Assembly: GCA_019118745.1 (NCBI GenBank)
Contig: DWYJ01000087.1
Coordinates: forward strand, 88,515-129,262
Direction: 5' to 3'
Source: Candidatus Desulfovibrio gallistercoris
GTDB lineage: Bacteria > Desulfobacterota > Desulfovibrionia > Desulfovibrionales > Desulfovibrionaceae
Length of the DNA: 40,748 nt
Shown here: piece after piece, positions 1-7,753 of the stretch
Position numbering within the stretch: position 1 is the first letter of the stretch
How the letters are laid out: each line of letters begins with the position of its first letter
Program-made: the position numbers and the translations under genes
The notes under the pieces: generated by a model
Databases searched by the model: none
What the model saw: the letters and a program-made list of their open reading frames with translations, nothing else
Told to the model about the DNA's origin: nothing

Positions 1-2509
1 CCGGAGAGAGGTACATGTTAGCCCAATCCAGCGTGAATGTCACGGCATCGCCCTCTTGCGACCATTGGCCGAGCAGGGGGCGGATGTCCGCCGTACGCGG
101 GCCTTTCTTGGTTTCGCGGGTCAGCGGATGTTCGGCATCGGCGGCGAAGCGGGCAAAAGCGCCGGCAAGCGTCGCGCCGTCCATGCCGTCCACATGCAAC
201 AGGAAAGTCTCGCGCACGGACTGCTCCGTCCGGCGGCTGCCGTCCACGTTCTCCACGTGCAGGATATCCATGCCGGGCGGCAGGACTTCCCGCAGGCGGC
301 GGGCCACTTCCGCCGCTTCCAGAGGTTCGCGCAGGGTGATGGCGAACCATTCCGCGCGGCTCTCCACCCCCACGGGCAGGGCGCGGCCGAAGCTCATGAG
401 CGGCAGGGGATGGAAGCCCTGCGAGAAGCTCATGGGCAGACGGGCGCGGCGCAGGGCCCGTTCCAGCAGGGATTGCAGCTCAAGCTGGCTCAGGTAGGCG
501 CAGCCGCCGGTCTTGCTGTGCCAGACGCGGAACTGCGCGGCCTTGACGGTGAGTTCCGGCGCGATCTGCGGCGGCTTCTTTTCCAGCTCCCGGCAGATGA
601 TGCGGCCTTCGGCATCCCGGTGCGGCTGGTGCGCGCTTTGGTCCCGCTGGGCGAAGATGAGGCGGTTGCGGTGCAGGGGGCCGTCGTCCGTGGCGATGCC
701 GGCATGGGGCAGGCGCGAGGGACGGGCCGCGGTATCGCAGGCCCCGCAGGCGCGGCAGGCGCCATAGCGGCAGTCGTCGGTCACCTTCTCGGCAAGCGCC
801 CTGTCCCATTCGCGGCGCAGGAATTCAGGGGAGATGCCGGCCTCCAGATGATCCCAGGGCAGGGGAGCGTCCAGGCTGCGGGCGGCGACGTAGGCGGCGG
901 GGTCAAGCCCGTTTTCCGCCAGCGCCTCATACCACGGCTCCAGGGCGAATTCTTCCACCCAGCTCGTGAAGATGGCTCCCCTGCGGTAGGCGGCCTCCAC
1001 CACGGGGGCCATCTCGCGTCCGGCGCGGGAGAGGATGCCTTCCAGATGGCTCATGGCCGGTTCGTGCCAGCGCAGCTTGAGGAATTTCTGCCCCTTGAAG
1101 GCCTCGCGCACCAGGCGGACGCGGCGGTCGATCTCTTCCATGCCGATCTGCTCCACCCACTGGAAGGGCGTGAAGGGCTTGGGCACGAAGGGGGAGAGGG
1201 CCGCCGTCACCTGAAGGCGCGGATTGCCCCGCCCGGCGGCGTCGCGCACCTTGCGGCAGAGGTCGGCGATGGCCAGCAGGTCGTCGTCGTTTTCCGTGGG
1301 CAGGCCGATCATGAAATAGAGTTTGACCTGCCGCCAGCCGTATTCCAGCAGCTTTTGCACATGGAGGAGGAGCTGCTCCTCGGTGACGCCCTTGTTGATG
1401 ACGTCGCGCAGGCGCTGGCTGCCCGCTTCCGGCGCAAGGGTGCAGCCCGTGCGGCGGATGTCGGCCATGCGGCGCATGATGTCGTCGTCGATGGAGCCCA
1501 CGCGCAGCGACGGCAGGGAAAGGCTGACCTGCTCATGGACGCAGCGGTCGAGCACCCGGTTGGACAGGGTCTTGAGTGCGGAAAAGTCCCCGGTGGAGAG
1601 GGAAAGGAAGGAGATCTCGTCATAGCCCGTCTTGTTCAGGCAGTCTTCCAGCAGGCGGGCGATGGTGTCCAGCGAGCGTTCCCGCACCGGCCGGTAGACC
1701 ATGCCCGCATGGCAGAAGCGGCAGCCGCGCGTGCAGCCGCGGGCGATCTCCAGCGAAAGGCGGTTGTGCACCGCGCCCACGGGCACCACCTGTTCCACGG
1801 GATAGGCCGCGCTGTCGAGATCGGCCACGATGCGCCGGGCGGGGCGGGCGTGGTCGGCAAAGCGGGGCAGCAGGCTGCCGTCGGCCTGCGGCGTGAAGAA
1901 GGACGGCACATAGATGCCGGGGATGTGGCGGACTTCCTCCAGATAGCGGGCGCGGCCCCAGCCTTGAGCCTTGGCCTTTTCCAGCAGGTCGAGCACGTCC
2001 ACGAGGGTCTCCTCGCCGTCGCCCAGCACGCAGAAGTCCAGGAAGGGCGCCAGCGGTTCCGCGCTGAGCAGCGCGCCGCCGCCCGCAAAGATCAGCGGAC
2101 AGGCGGAAAGGTCGTCGGGCCTGTCCGCATGACGCAGCGGGATGCCGCCCAGATCCAGCATGTACAGCACATTGGTGTAGCAGAGCTCATTGGTGACGGA
2201 GAAGGAGACGCAGTCCGCCCTGCCGATGGGCAGTCCGGACTCCAGGGTGCAGAGCGGGGCCCCGTGGCGGCGCAGGATCTCGCCGCTCTCCCTGTCCGGC
2301 GCCATGACGCGTTCGGCCCACCAGTTCTTGCGGGCATTGACGATGCCGTACAGGATCTTTTGCCCCAGGTAGGACATGCCGACGTCATAGGTATCGGGAA
2401 AGGCCAGCGCGACCCGCAGGCTGACCGTTTCAGGGGATTTGCGGCAGGCGCCTTCTTCGATGCCGGTGTAGCGGCTGGGACGGGGCAGGAGCGGTAGCAG
2501 TTGTTGCAT
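1..2509 (-). CDS. B12-binding radical SAM protein fused to DUF2344 (partial, 3' end outside window)
   Basis: The first 836 codons are present; the stop lies beyond the left edge. Residues about 15-190 resemble the cobalamin-binding region of this family (FPDTYDVGMSYLGQK; FAGGGALLSAEPLAPF). A radical SAM cluster motif C-x3-C-x2-C (ARGCTRGCRFC) lies near residue 256, so a [4Fe-4S]/SAM core is expected. A second Cys group (CRYGACRACGAC) lies near residue 585. From about residue 655 the sequence matches the DUF2344 type (KTGGCAYLSQLELQ, FSQGFHPLPLMSFGRALPVG). Proteins with this fused layout are widespread and often sit near RNase G or ribosomal genes; the reaction is not known to me. The ATG at 2509 was chosen because the conserved N-terminus begins there; the ribosome site is weak. 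A strong terminator ends only 26 bases upstream, so expression may depend on read-through. Family call is firm, function is not. Confidence 0.88.
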   Translation of the reverse strand, partial: MQQLLPLLPRPSRYTGIEEGACRKSPETVSLRVALAFPDTYDVGMSYLGQKILYGIVNARKNWWAERVMAPDRESGEILRRHGAPLCTLESGLPIGRADCVSFSVTNELCYTNVLYMLDLGGIPLRHADRPDDLSACPLIFAGGGALLSAEPLAPFLDFCVLGDGEETLVDVLDLLEKAKAQGWGRARYLEEVRHIPGIYVPSFFTPQADGSLLPRFADHARPARRIVADLDSAAYPVEQVVPVGAVHNRLSLEIARGCTRGCRFCHAGMVYRPVRERSLDTIARLLEDCLNKTGYDEISFLSLSTGDFSALKTLSNRVLDRCVHEQVSLSLPSLRVGSIDDDIMRRMADIRRTGCTLAPEAGSQRLRDVINKGVTEEQLLLHVQKLLEYGWRQVKLYFMIGLPTENDDDLLAIADLCRKVRDAAGRGNPRLQVTAALSPFVPKPFTPFQWVEQIGMEEIDRRVRLVREAFKGQKFLKLRWHEPAMSHLEGILSRAGREMAPVVEAAYRRGAIFTSWVEEFALEPWYEALAENGLDPAAYVAARSLDAPLPWDHLEAGISPEFLRREWDRALAEKVTDDCRYGACRACGACDTAARPSRLPHAGIATDDGPLHRNRLIFAQRDQSAHQPHRDAEGRIICRELEKKPPQIAPELTVKAAQFRVWHSKTGGCAYLSQLELQSLLERALRRARLPMSFSQGFHPLPLMSFGRALPVGVESRAEWFAITLREPLEAAEVARRLREVLPPGMDILHVENVDGSRRTEQSVRETFLLHVDGMDGATLAGAFARFAADAEHPLTRETKKGPRTADIRPLLGQWSQEGDAVTFTLDWANMYLSP

Positions 2510-2535
2510 GGCGGTTCCGGGCTGAAAGGGGCATG

Positions 2536-2559
2536 AAAAAAGGGCGGTTGCCACCGCCC
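2536..2559 (-). terminator. Intrinsic terminator after the small conserved gene
   Basis: On the minus strand a perfect 7-bp stem (GGGCGGT / ACCGCCC, 4-base loop) is followed directly by six T. It ends the transcript of the gene at 2635-2976. It also stands immediately in front of the radical SAM start codon on the same strand. Confidence 0.8.
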
Positions 2560-2634
2560 CGGTATCGGAAAAGGGGAGTCTTCCCCTGAACGCGCCATTC
2601 CGGCAACGTGGCGCGGAAACGGCGCATGCAGGCG

Positions 2635-2976
2635 TTACGGCGTCACCAGCCCGCCGGAGGTGGGAGCGGGGCCGCCGCCAAACTTGAGCTTGCCGAGGCC
2701 GCCGGCCACGGTGAGATTGGTGCTGGCTTCAATATACTTGTCCTGCATCTCCTTGGGGGTATCGGCATAGCGATACAGGAAATGCTTGCCCTCGATGGTG
2801 CCTTCGAAATTGGGCTCGAAAGGATAGCCATAGGGCAGGATCATCATCTGCATGCCCTGCTGGGTCGGGATGCTCTGGATGATGGCGGTCTCGTTGAGAC
2901 AGTCCTTTTCGGCGTCATATTTGCCGATGACCAGTTCGCCGGTGACAAGCTTCATGAGTCGGATATCGTAGGCCAT
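2635..2976 (-). CDS. Small conserved protein of unknown function
   Basis: 113 residues, beginning MAYDIRLMKLVTGELVIGKY. The start is fixed by a GAGGAG ribosome site 8-9 bases upstream; longer open frames to the right are spacer. The opening pattern (hydrophobic strand, then 'VTGELVIGKYD', then a segment ending in a Pro/Tyr turn) is like small Sm-fold-like proteins in which a conserved 'L-x-(S/T)-G-E' begins strand 1; this is a weak resemblance, not an assignment. The C-terminus is Gly/Pro-rich and probably disordered. It has no signal peptide or membrane segment, so it should be cytoplasmic. It is a single-gene unit with its own promoter (3156-3184) and terminator (2536-2559). Confidence 0.75.
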   Translation of the reverse strand: MAYDIRLMKLVTGELVIGKYDAEKDCLNETAIIQSIPTQQGMQMMILPYGYPFEPNFEGTIEGKHFLYRYADTPKEMQDKYIEASTNLTVAGGLGKLKFGGGPAPTSGGLVTP

Positions 2977-3155
2977 TGATCTCTCCTCGAAGTCGGCGGG
3001 AATGCCCGCCAGGATATACGCCGGGAGCTGCCCTCTCGGGAAGGAGCGGGGCCGGATCTGCGGGGATGGCCGCCATGGCGCGCATACGCCGCAACGCCCG
3101 GACGCAAGAGCGTACCCGGCAACGGAAGGGACGTTTCCGCTGTCGGACTGTCTAG

Positions 3156-3184
3156 CAAATAGGCATTGCGGGGGCACGTGTCAA
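3156..3184 (-). promoter_or_regulatory. Sigma-70-type promoter for the small conserved gene
   Basis: Minus strand TTGACA, a 17-base spacer, then TATTTG. The -35 box is a perfect match and the spacing is ideal. It predicts a leader of about 170 bases before the ATG at 2976, which is long for so small a gene. Confidence 0.55.
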
Positions 3185-3229
3185 GGCTTTTCTGTTGCCA
3201 GCGGCAAGGGCTTGGGCTACCGTCTGCCC

Positions 3230-3970
3230 ATGAAAAAGACCGCGTTGCACATGCTTGATGAGACTGTGGCCAGTCGGCTGGAAATGGCGCTGGACTATCG
3301 CTTTACGGATCGCACCCTGCTGGCGCTGGCCCTGACGCACAGTTCGTGGGCCAACGAGGGGGGATCGCAGCACCGGCATAATGAACGTCTGGAATTCCTG
3401 GGCGACGCCGTGCTCGAGCTGGCTGTTTCCAAGGAGCTCTTCGAGCGCTTCACACAGCTGCGCGAGGGGGAATTGACGCGTTTGCGCTCGCAGCTTGTAA
3501 GCACCCCGAGCCTGGCCCGGCTGGCGAGGAGTCTGGATCTGGGGAGTGCACTTCTTATGGGTCGCGGAGAAGAACGGCAGGGGGGGAGAGATCGTGATGC
3601 CGTACTGAGTGACGCCTTTGAGGCGGTGCTGGCGGCCATTTATGAAGATGGCGGCTTTGCGGCGGCTCATGCGTGCGTCTGCAGATTGTTTTCTCCACTC
3701 TGGCCGAAGCAGGAAGAAACTTCCCCCCGGCACAAGGATTTCAAGACACTCCTTCAGGAAGTCATGCAGCAGCGTTACAGGGATCGTCCTCTCTATCGGC
3801 TGGCGGCAAGCCACGGACCGGAACACGCCAAGGTGTTCGAGGTGGTGGTGAGCCTGCCGGACGGCAGAGAATATGCTGCCTGCGGCACGAGCTGCAAAAA
3901 GGCTGAACAAGAGGCCGCACGTCTGGCTCTGGCGGCAGAACATCTGCTGCCGCAGGCGACGGCCCGGTAA
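3230..3970 (+). CDS. rnc: Ribonuclease III
   Basis: 246 residues, the usual length. Residues about 15-150 form the RNase III domain with the signature NERLEFLGD (51-59), whose acidic residues bind the catalytic Mg2+; a second acidic stretch (SDAFEAVLAAIYEDGG) completes the site. Residues about 165-240 form the double-stranded-RNA-binding domain (HKDFKTLLQE ... KKAEQEAARLAL). The enzyme cuts rRNA precursors and structured mRNAs in the cytoplasm. The ATG at 3230 (MKKTALHMLD) is preferred, although its ribosome site is weak; a second in-frame ATG eight codons on is possible. It is convergent with the flagellin gene and shares a hairpin terminator with it. Confidence 0.95.
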   Translation: MKKTALHMLDETVASRLEMALDYRFTDRTLLALALTHSSWANEGGSQHRHNERLEFLGDAVLELAVSKELFERFTQLREGELTRLRSQLVSTPSLARLARSLDLGSALLMGRGEERQGGRDRDAVLSDAFEAVLAAIYEDGGFAAAHACVCRLFSPLWPKQEETSPRHKDFKTLLQEVMQQRYRDRPLYRLAASHGPEHAKVFEVVVSLPDGREYAACGTSCKKAEQEAARLALAAEHLLPQATAR

Positions 3971-4058
3971 ACTTCACACATCTTCTTGTCATGCCGCCGT
4001 CCATGCACGGCACGGAACGCTTGCGGCTCCTGGCTCGCGGCACACCGTTTTCTGTTCC

Positions 4059-4085
4059 GGTCCGGGGGGACAACCCCCCCGGACC
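4059..4085. terminator. Hairpin between convergent rnc and flagellin genes
   Basis: A GC-rich inverted repeat (GGTCCGGGGGG / CCCCCCGGACC, short ACAA loop) sits in the gap between the two convergent genes. T-runs on either side are poor, so it may act as a weak bidirectional terminator or 3'-end stabiliser. Confidence 0.55.
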
Positions 4086-4123
4086 TCCCGTCTTTGGTCT
4101 GCCACAGCCTATGTTGAGATGGC

Positions 4124-5059
4124 TTAGCCGCCGATCAGCTGCAGAGCCATCTGAGGCAGCGAGTTAGCCTGGCCGAGCATGGCCACGGCGCTCTGAGTAA
4201 GGATCTGCTGGCGCGTGAATTCGGTCATTTCCGTGGCGACGTCCACGTCGCGGATGCGCGATTCGGCGGCCTGCAGGTTTTCAGCCTGGATGTTCAGGTT
4301 GGAAATGGTGTTCTCAAGGCGATTCTGCATGGCGCCAAGGTGCGCGCGAATCTTGTCCTTGGAGATGATGGCCTGGTTCAGGGCTTCAAGGGCTTCCTGG
4401 GCCTGAGCCTGCGTGGAGACGGTGTTACCGGCGCGGGGCTGGAGCGAACCGTCGGCAGCGCGGTAGAAGGCCGAATTGCCGATACCGAGGGCGGAGGCGG
4501 TGGAGTCGCCGATGACGACGTAGTAGTAGTCTTCCGCCGAGTCGTTGGCCGTACCGAAGTGGACCTTCAGGGCGCCGATGCTGGTCATGCCGGTACCATC
4601 GTGGATCTTGCCGTCGCCGCGGTTCAGAGCGGACAGGGTGCCGTCGAGCAGCTTGATGCCGTTGAAGTCCGTGGAGTTGGCGATACGGGTGATTTCCGAA
4701 GCCATCTGCTGATATTCGGATTCGATCATGAGGCGCTGGGTGGAGTCATAGGTACCGGTAGCGGCCTGTTCCGCCAGTTCCTTCATGCGGATGATCTTTT
4801 CGTCGATGATGCCCAGGGAGCCGTCGGCAACCTGAATCAGAGAAATAGCATCGTTAGCATTGCGCGAGCCCTGTTGCAGGGTTGCAATATCGGCACGCTG
4901 GAGTTCACTGACAGCCAGACCGGCAGCATCGTCAGCCGCGCTGTTGATGCGGAGACCGGAAGAAAGACGCTGCGTCGAGGTAGACAGATTGCCATAGTGG
5001 GCATTCAGGTTCCTCGAAACGTTCATAGCCATCATGTTGTGATTAACGACCAAAGACAT
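4124..5059 (-). CDS. fliC: Flagellin
   Basis: 311 residues. The N-terminal D0/D1 region (MSLVVNHNMMAMNVSRNL; QRLSSGLRINSAADDAAGLA) and the C-terminal D1/D0 region (ESRIRDVDVATEMTEF; ending LGQANSLPQMALQLIGG) are standard for the flagellar filament protein; the variable middle (about 145-215) is short and Tyr-rich. It is exported by the flagellar type III system and polymerises outside the cell. The segment IIRMKELAEQ occupies the place where enterobacterial flagellins carry the TLR5-contact motif. The ATG at 5059 has an excellent AGGAGGTG ribosome site. It is a single-gene unit with a sigma-54-type promoter at 5107-5122, away from the hook genes. Confidence 0.97.
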   Translation of the reverse strand: MSLVVNHNMMAMNVSRNLNAHYGNLSTSTQRLSSGLRINSAADDAAGLAVSELQRADIATLQQGSRNANDAISLIQVADGSLGIIDEKIIRMKELAEQAATGTYDSTQRLMIESEYQQMASEITRIANSTDFNGIKLLDGTLSALNRGDGKIHDGTGMTSIGALKVHFGTANDSAEDYYYVVIGDSTASALGIGNSAFYRAADGSLQPRAGNTVSTQAQAQEALEALNQAIISKDKIRAHLGAMQNRLENTISNLNIQAENLQAAESRIRDVDVATEMTEFTRQQILTQSAVAMLGQANSLPQMALQLIGG

Positions 5060-5106
5060 GGGACACCTCCTACGGTGGTTATTAGTTAAGCTGTGCCCTC
5101 TTTAAT

Positions 5107-5122
5107 GCAGTTCGCGTGCCAA
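5107..5122 (-). promoter_or_regulatory. Sigma-54 (-24/-12) promoter of the flagellin gene
   Basis: Minus strand TTGGCACGCGAACTGCA: the -24 GG and -12 GC are exactly ten bases apart, and TGGCACG matches the sigma-54 consensus fully. The predicted transcript start is near 5095, about 37 bases before the flagellin ATG. RpoN control of flagellar genes is known in Desulfovibrio; the assignment here is by motif. Confidence 0.8.
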
Positions 5123-5789
5123 ACTTAAAAAATCTTTTTATTTCAATGTATTAAAAATTTGCTTTTGGAGATGGAAATTTTTTCCTTGCAAAATGAGGCA
5201 GTTTTGGGGGCAAAAAACGGCAAAAGCTGCCCGTGCGGAAGGGGCAGGAGCCGCTGTTTTGGGGCTGCGTGGATTTTTTTTGCCGGAGAGCGGCGGTACT
5301 GGCCCGGAAGGGCGCGATCAGCGTGGCAGAGAGACTGGCGTGGGCGCGGCGTGGGGGCGAATTCTTACGGGGGCAGCGATAAGGCAAGAGGCGTGCGCAG
5401 CCATTTGCCTCCTGCGATCCTTGCCGCACGCGAGGCAAGCCATCCCTGCCGGCTGGCAGTTATGCAGGCTGGCCCCTTCCCTTACCGTGCGTGCTGCGTC
5501 AGGGTGGCATATTCGTCTTTCTCCACAGCCGTTCAGGTTCCCTCAGCCGCGGAGCGGGAAAACGGCTGCGCATTGATCCCGTGCGCTGTGCTGGCGGGTC
5601 TTTCCGCTGGCCAAAGGAAAATTGCTCCACATGGCAGGCGTCAGTGCCGTAAATCGTGCCCCTTGCTGCCGTCCATCATGGCGGAACTGCGGAGTTCCCG
5701 CGTTGGGTAAAGGTTTCGTGCCCCGGTCCACTGGGCAGGGGCCGGCGTCTTGAGAACGGCAGGCAAAAAATTCTCTTTTACTGCCAGCT

Positions 5790-5931
5790 GGAGCGTTTTG
5801 TCTCTGAAAAAGGGAAAACATGAGGTGTGGCACAGCGCCGTCCGGCCCAAACCAGGCGGAAAAAACGTATTTTCCGCGACACGACAGGCGTATGCTTTGA
5901 AGCGCCAAGCGGTTCAAACAGAAAACGCTCT
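5790..5931 (-). repeat. Four-hairpin repeat, copy E
   Basis: About 142 bp, in reverse orientation relative to copy A (26704-26849). It starts with GAGCGTTTTG and ends AAAACGCTCT, so the ends are inverted repeats of each other. The inner stem GCGGAAAA / TTTTCCGC is perfect; the stem at the GAGCGTTTTG end is degraded. Confidence 0.75.
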
Positions 5932-6376
5932 CGGGGCTGTTGACACTATTCGCTCTTATTTGGGGGAAAGGGAAAATCCTCGCTCTACAGTCGATGTCCG
6001 TTACGGCAGAGGAAGTTACGGGTTTAACGGCGGTAAAGAGGGCGCTGGCGGGCAGGTAGCTGCGCAGGCCATATGATCCCTTGTCCGTGTGAGGCAGCCG
6101 CCTCTGACGGACGGTAAACTTGTGCTGATCCTTCCTTCCTGCCGCATCTCCACCGGCAAGGCAGGCTGGCCGTTTTTTCCGCATAGCGCCAAGCCGCCCC
6201 GCATAGGGACCAGCAGCAGGGGCTGCCCTCCTGCCGGATCCGGTGCTGTACTGGAGAACCTTTGATCTGCCGGGGAAGAAATTGCCCCCCTGCCAGGGCG
6301 TTACTGGCCCTGTAGCATCTTTCGCTGCCGCTCGCCGCAGGCGGCACATACTTTCCAGCGCTGCGCACCGGTGTTC

Positions 6377-6517
6377 TAGCATTGTCAGCTTGAAACGCTT
6401 TGCGTTTCAAACCATACGGCCTGGCGTTCGCGGAAAACGCGGTCTTCCGCTCACTTTCGGCCGGGTGGCGTTGTGCTGCCGCCTCGCATTTTATTTTTCC
6501 AAAGATAAAATGCTCTA
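6377..6517 (+). repeat. Four-hairpin repeat, copy B
   Basis: About 141 bp, same orientation as copy A. Stem 1 is TTGAAACGC / GCGTTTCAA. The last stem is GCATTTTAT / ATAAAATGC, perfect although its bases differ from the GCGTTTTGCC / GGCAAAACGC of copy A, meaning both arms changed together. It ends TGCTCTA. Confidence 0.8.
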
Positions 6518-7037
6518 TGCGCCCGCCGCGGTCCTATCCCGTGGCGAGGAAGGCTCCATATCCTTGCCGGGCAGGGGGGATCGGGTGATCCATGCCTGGC
6601 ACGTAGAAATTTTTTCCGTTGCCGCGGGCCGGGGCAATGGCTGGAGGCATGGCGGTCGCGGTCACGGCTGCCCGCGTCTGGTGGGAAAAAAGGACCGCAA
6701 GCAGAACGGCCAAGTGATGCGGAGCGCCGGAAGAAGTTTTTTTGTCGGAGGCGGTTCCCAGATAAGGCAGGAGGACACGCTGCCAGCGTATCTGCCGGCC
6801 GCAGGGCAGGGCGAGAAAAGGGCACTGAAAAAGGCTGGAACGGTGAAGGCGGCAGGGGGAAAATTTTGCGTCTTTCTGGATGCGGATGTGTCCTGCCCCT
6901 GGGGCTAGCGCGGTGATCCGTTTTTTGTTTGCCGATGCCGTGCGTGCCATACCGGCAAGAAGGATTTTTCTGCCGGCCTGTATCCCGCTCCGCCCATGCG
7001 CGTCAGCTTATCAGGCTCACTGCGCCCTGCGGGTGTT

Positions 7038-7179
7038 GGCGCGCTTTGCCGGTGAAAAGACAAAAGGCGAGACGGCAGCACAGTGCCGTCCAGCCGAACG
7101 TGAGCGGAGAGACGGCGTTTTTTGCCGCGAAACGACAGGCCGCAGGATTTACGTGAAGCGCTTCAAATTGAAAAGCTCC
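7038..7179 (-). repeat. Four-hairpin repeat, copy F (diverged)
   Basis: Reverse orientation, more diverged. The core CCTGTCGTTTCGCGG and CCGCTCACGTT, read on the minus strand, match copies A and B, as do the GCTGCCGTCTCGCC block and the flanking TTTGAAGCGCTTC segment. The ends are eroded. Confidence 0.65.
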
Positions 7180-7707
7180 AACGGAACAAGGCTGGCCTTG
7201 AGAGAAGGCCTTTTGTCCCGGCACGGCAAGGCATCTCGTCCTTGCAGGGCGTTTTTTCCTTCTGCCGGACAGGAACAGTCCTGACAGGGCAGGCGGAGAG
7301 CCTGGCGTGGCGTTTTGTTTACCGGTAGCGGAGGGAGCTTCTGCCTGTGGAGCAGGCGATGCCGGGGAAGAGCTTTTTGCTTTGGAGAGGTGGCGCGCAG
7401 GCCTCCTCCCCTTGAGCTCTGCGGGACAAGGGACATGGCGTATGGTCGGGACGCCCGGCCCGCGGCATGAGGTGGTAAGGGAGCGCTGGCTTGCGGAGAA
7501 AGAAAACGTTTCCCGCACCGGAGCGGACAGGATCCGCCGGGCGGGACGTTGTCCTTGGGAAGGAGGGCAGGGGCGTGCGACCCTCCAGGCCGCCACAGGC
7601 AGGTATTGCCGGGAAAATAAAAACGTAAAGGGCGTCGACCCCAATGGCCAACGCCCTGCACGGAGGAAACGGATTCTCTGCGAGAAGTCGTGGAGAAAGC
7701 CTCTGGA

Positions 7708-7740
7708 TCGGGCGGGGAGCCCGTAAGCTCACCCGCCCGA
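7708..7740 (-). terminator. Hairpin downstream of flgE
   Basis: TCGGGCGGG / CCCGCCCGA with an inner GAGC / GCTC pairing gives a 13-bp near-continuous stem 13 bases past the flgE stop. No long T-run follows, so it is a likely but not certain end of the fliK-flgD-flgE transcript. Confidence 0.55.
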
Positions 7741-7753
7741 AGGTTATCTGTTG

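Larger units (their letters stand above)
5160..7707. other. Gene-free island of about 2.5 kb
   Basis: I find no credible gene here. Open frames exist on both strands, but their translations are low in hydrophobic periodicity, rich in Arg, Pro, Gly and Ala, match no family I know, and lack ribosome sites. The stretch is GC-rich like its surroundings, with scattered A/T runs. It carries three copies of the four-hairpin repeat (5790-5931, 6377-6517, 7038-7179) and several unrelated short inverted repeats. It separates the flagellin gene from the fliK-flgD-flgE operon. It could be decayed sequence built from repeat insertions or a structured non-coding transcript. Confidence 0.6.

Noticed and set aside
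56..2497. 813-codon open frame on the plus strand
   Set aside because: It is the antisense of the radical SAM/DUF2344 gene; the translation is His/Gly/Ala-rich with no motifs, a common result of high-GC codon bias.
3152..3943. 263-codon minus-strand open frame
   Set aside because: Antisense of rnc; the RNase III and dsRNA-binding signatures are on the plus strand.
5159..7726. Several 100-280 codon frames on both strands of the island
   Set aside because: They overlap each other and the repeats, have no ribosome sites and no recognisable domains.
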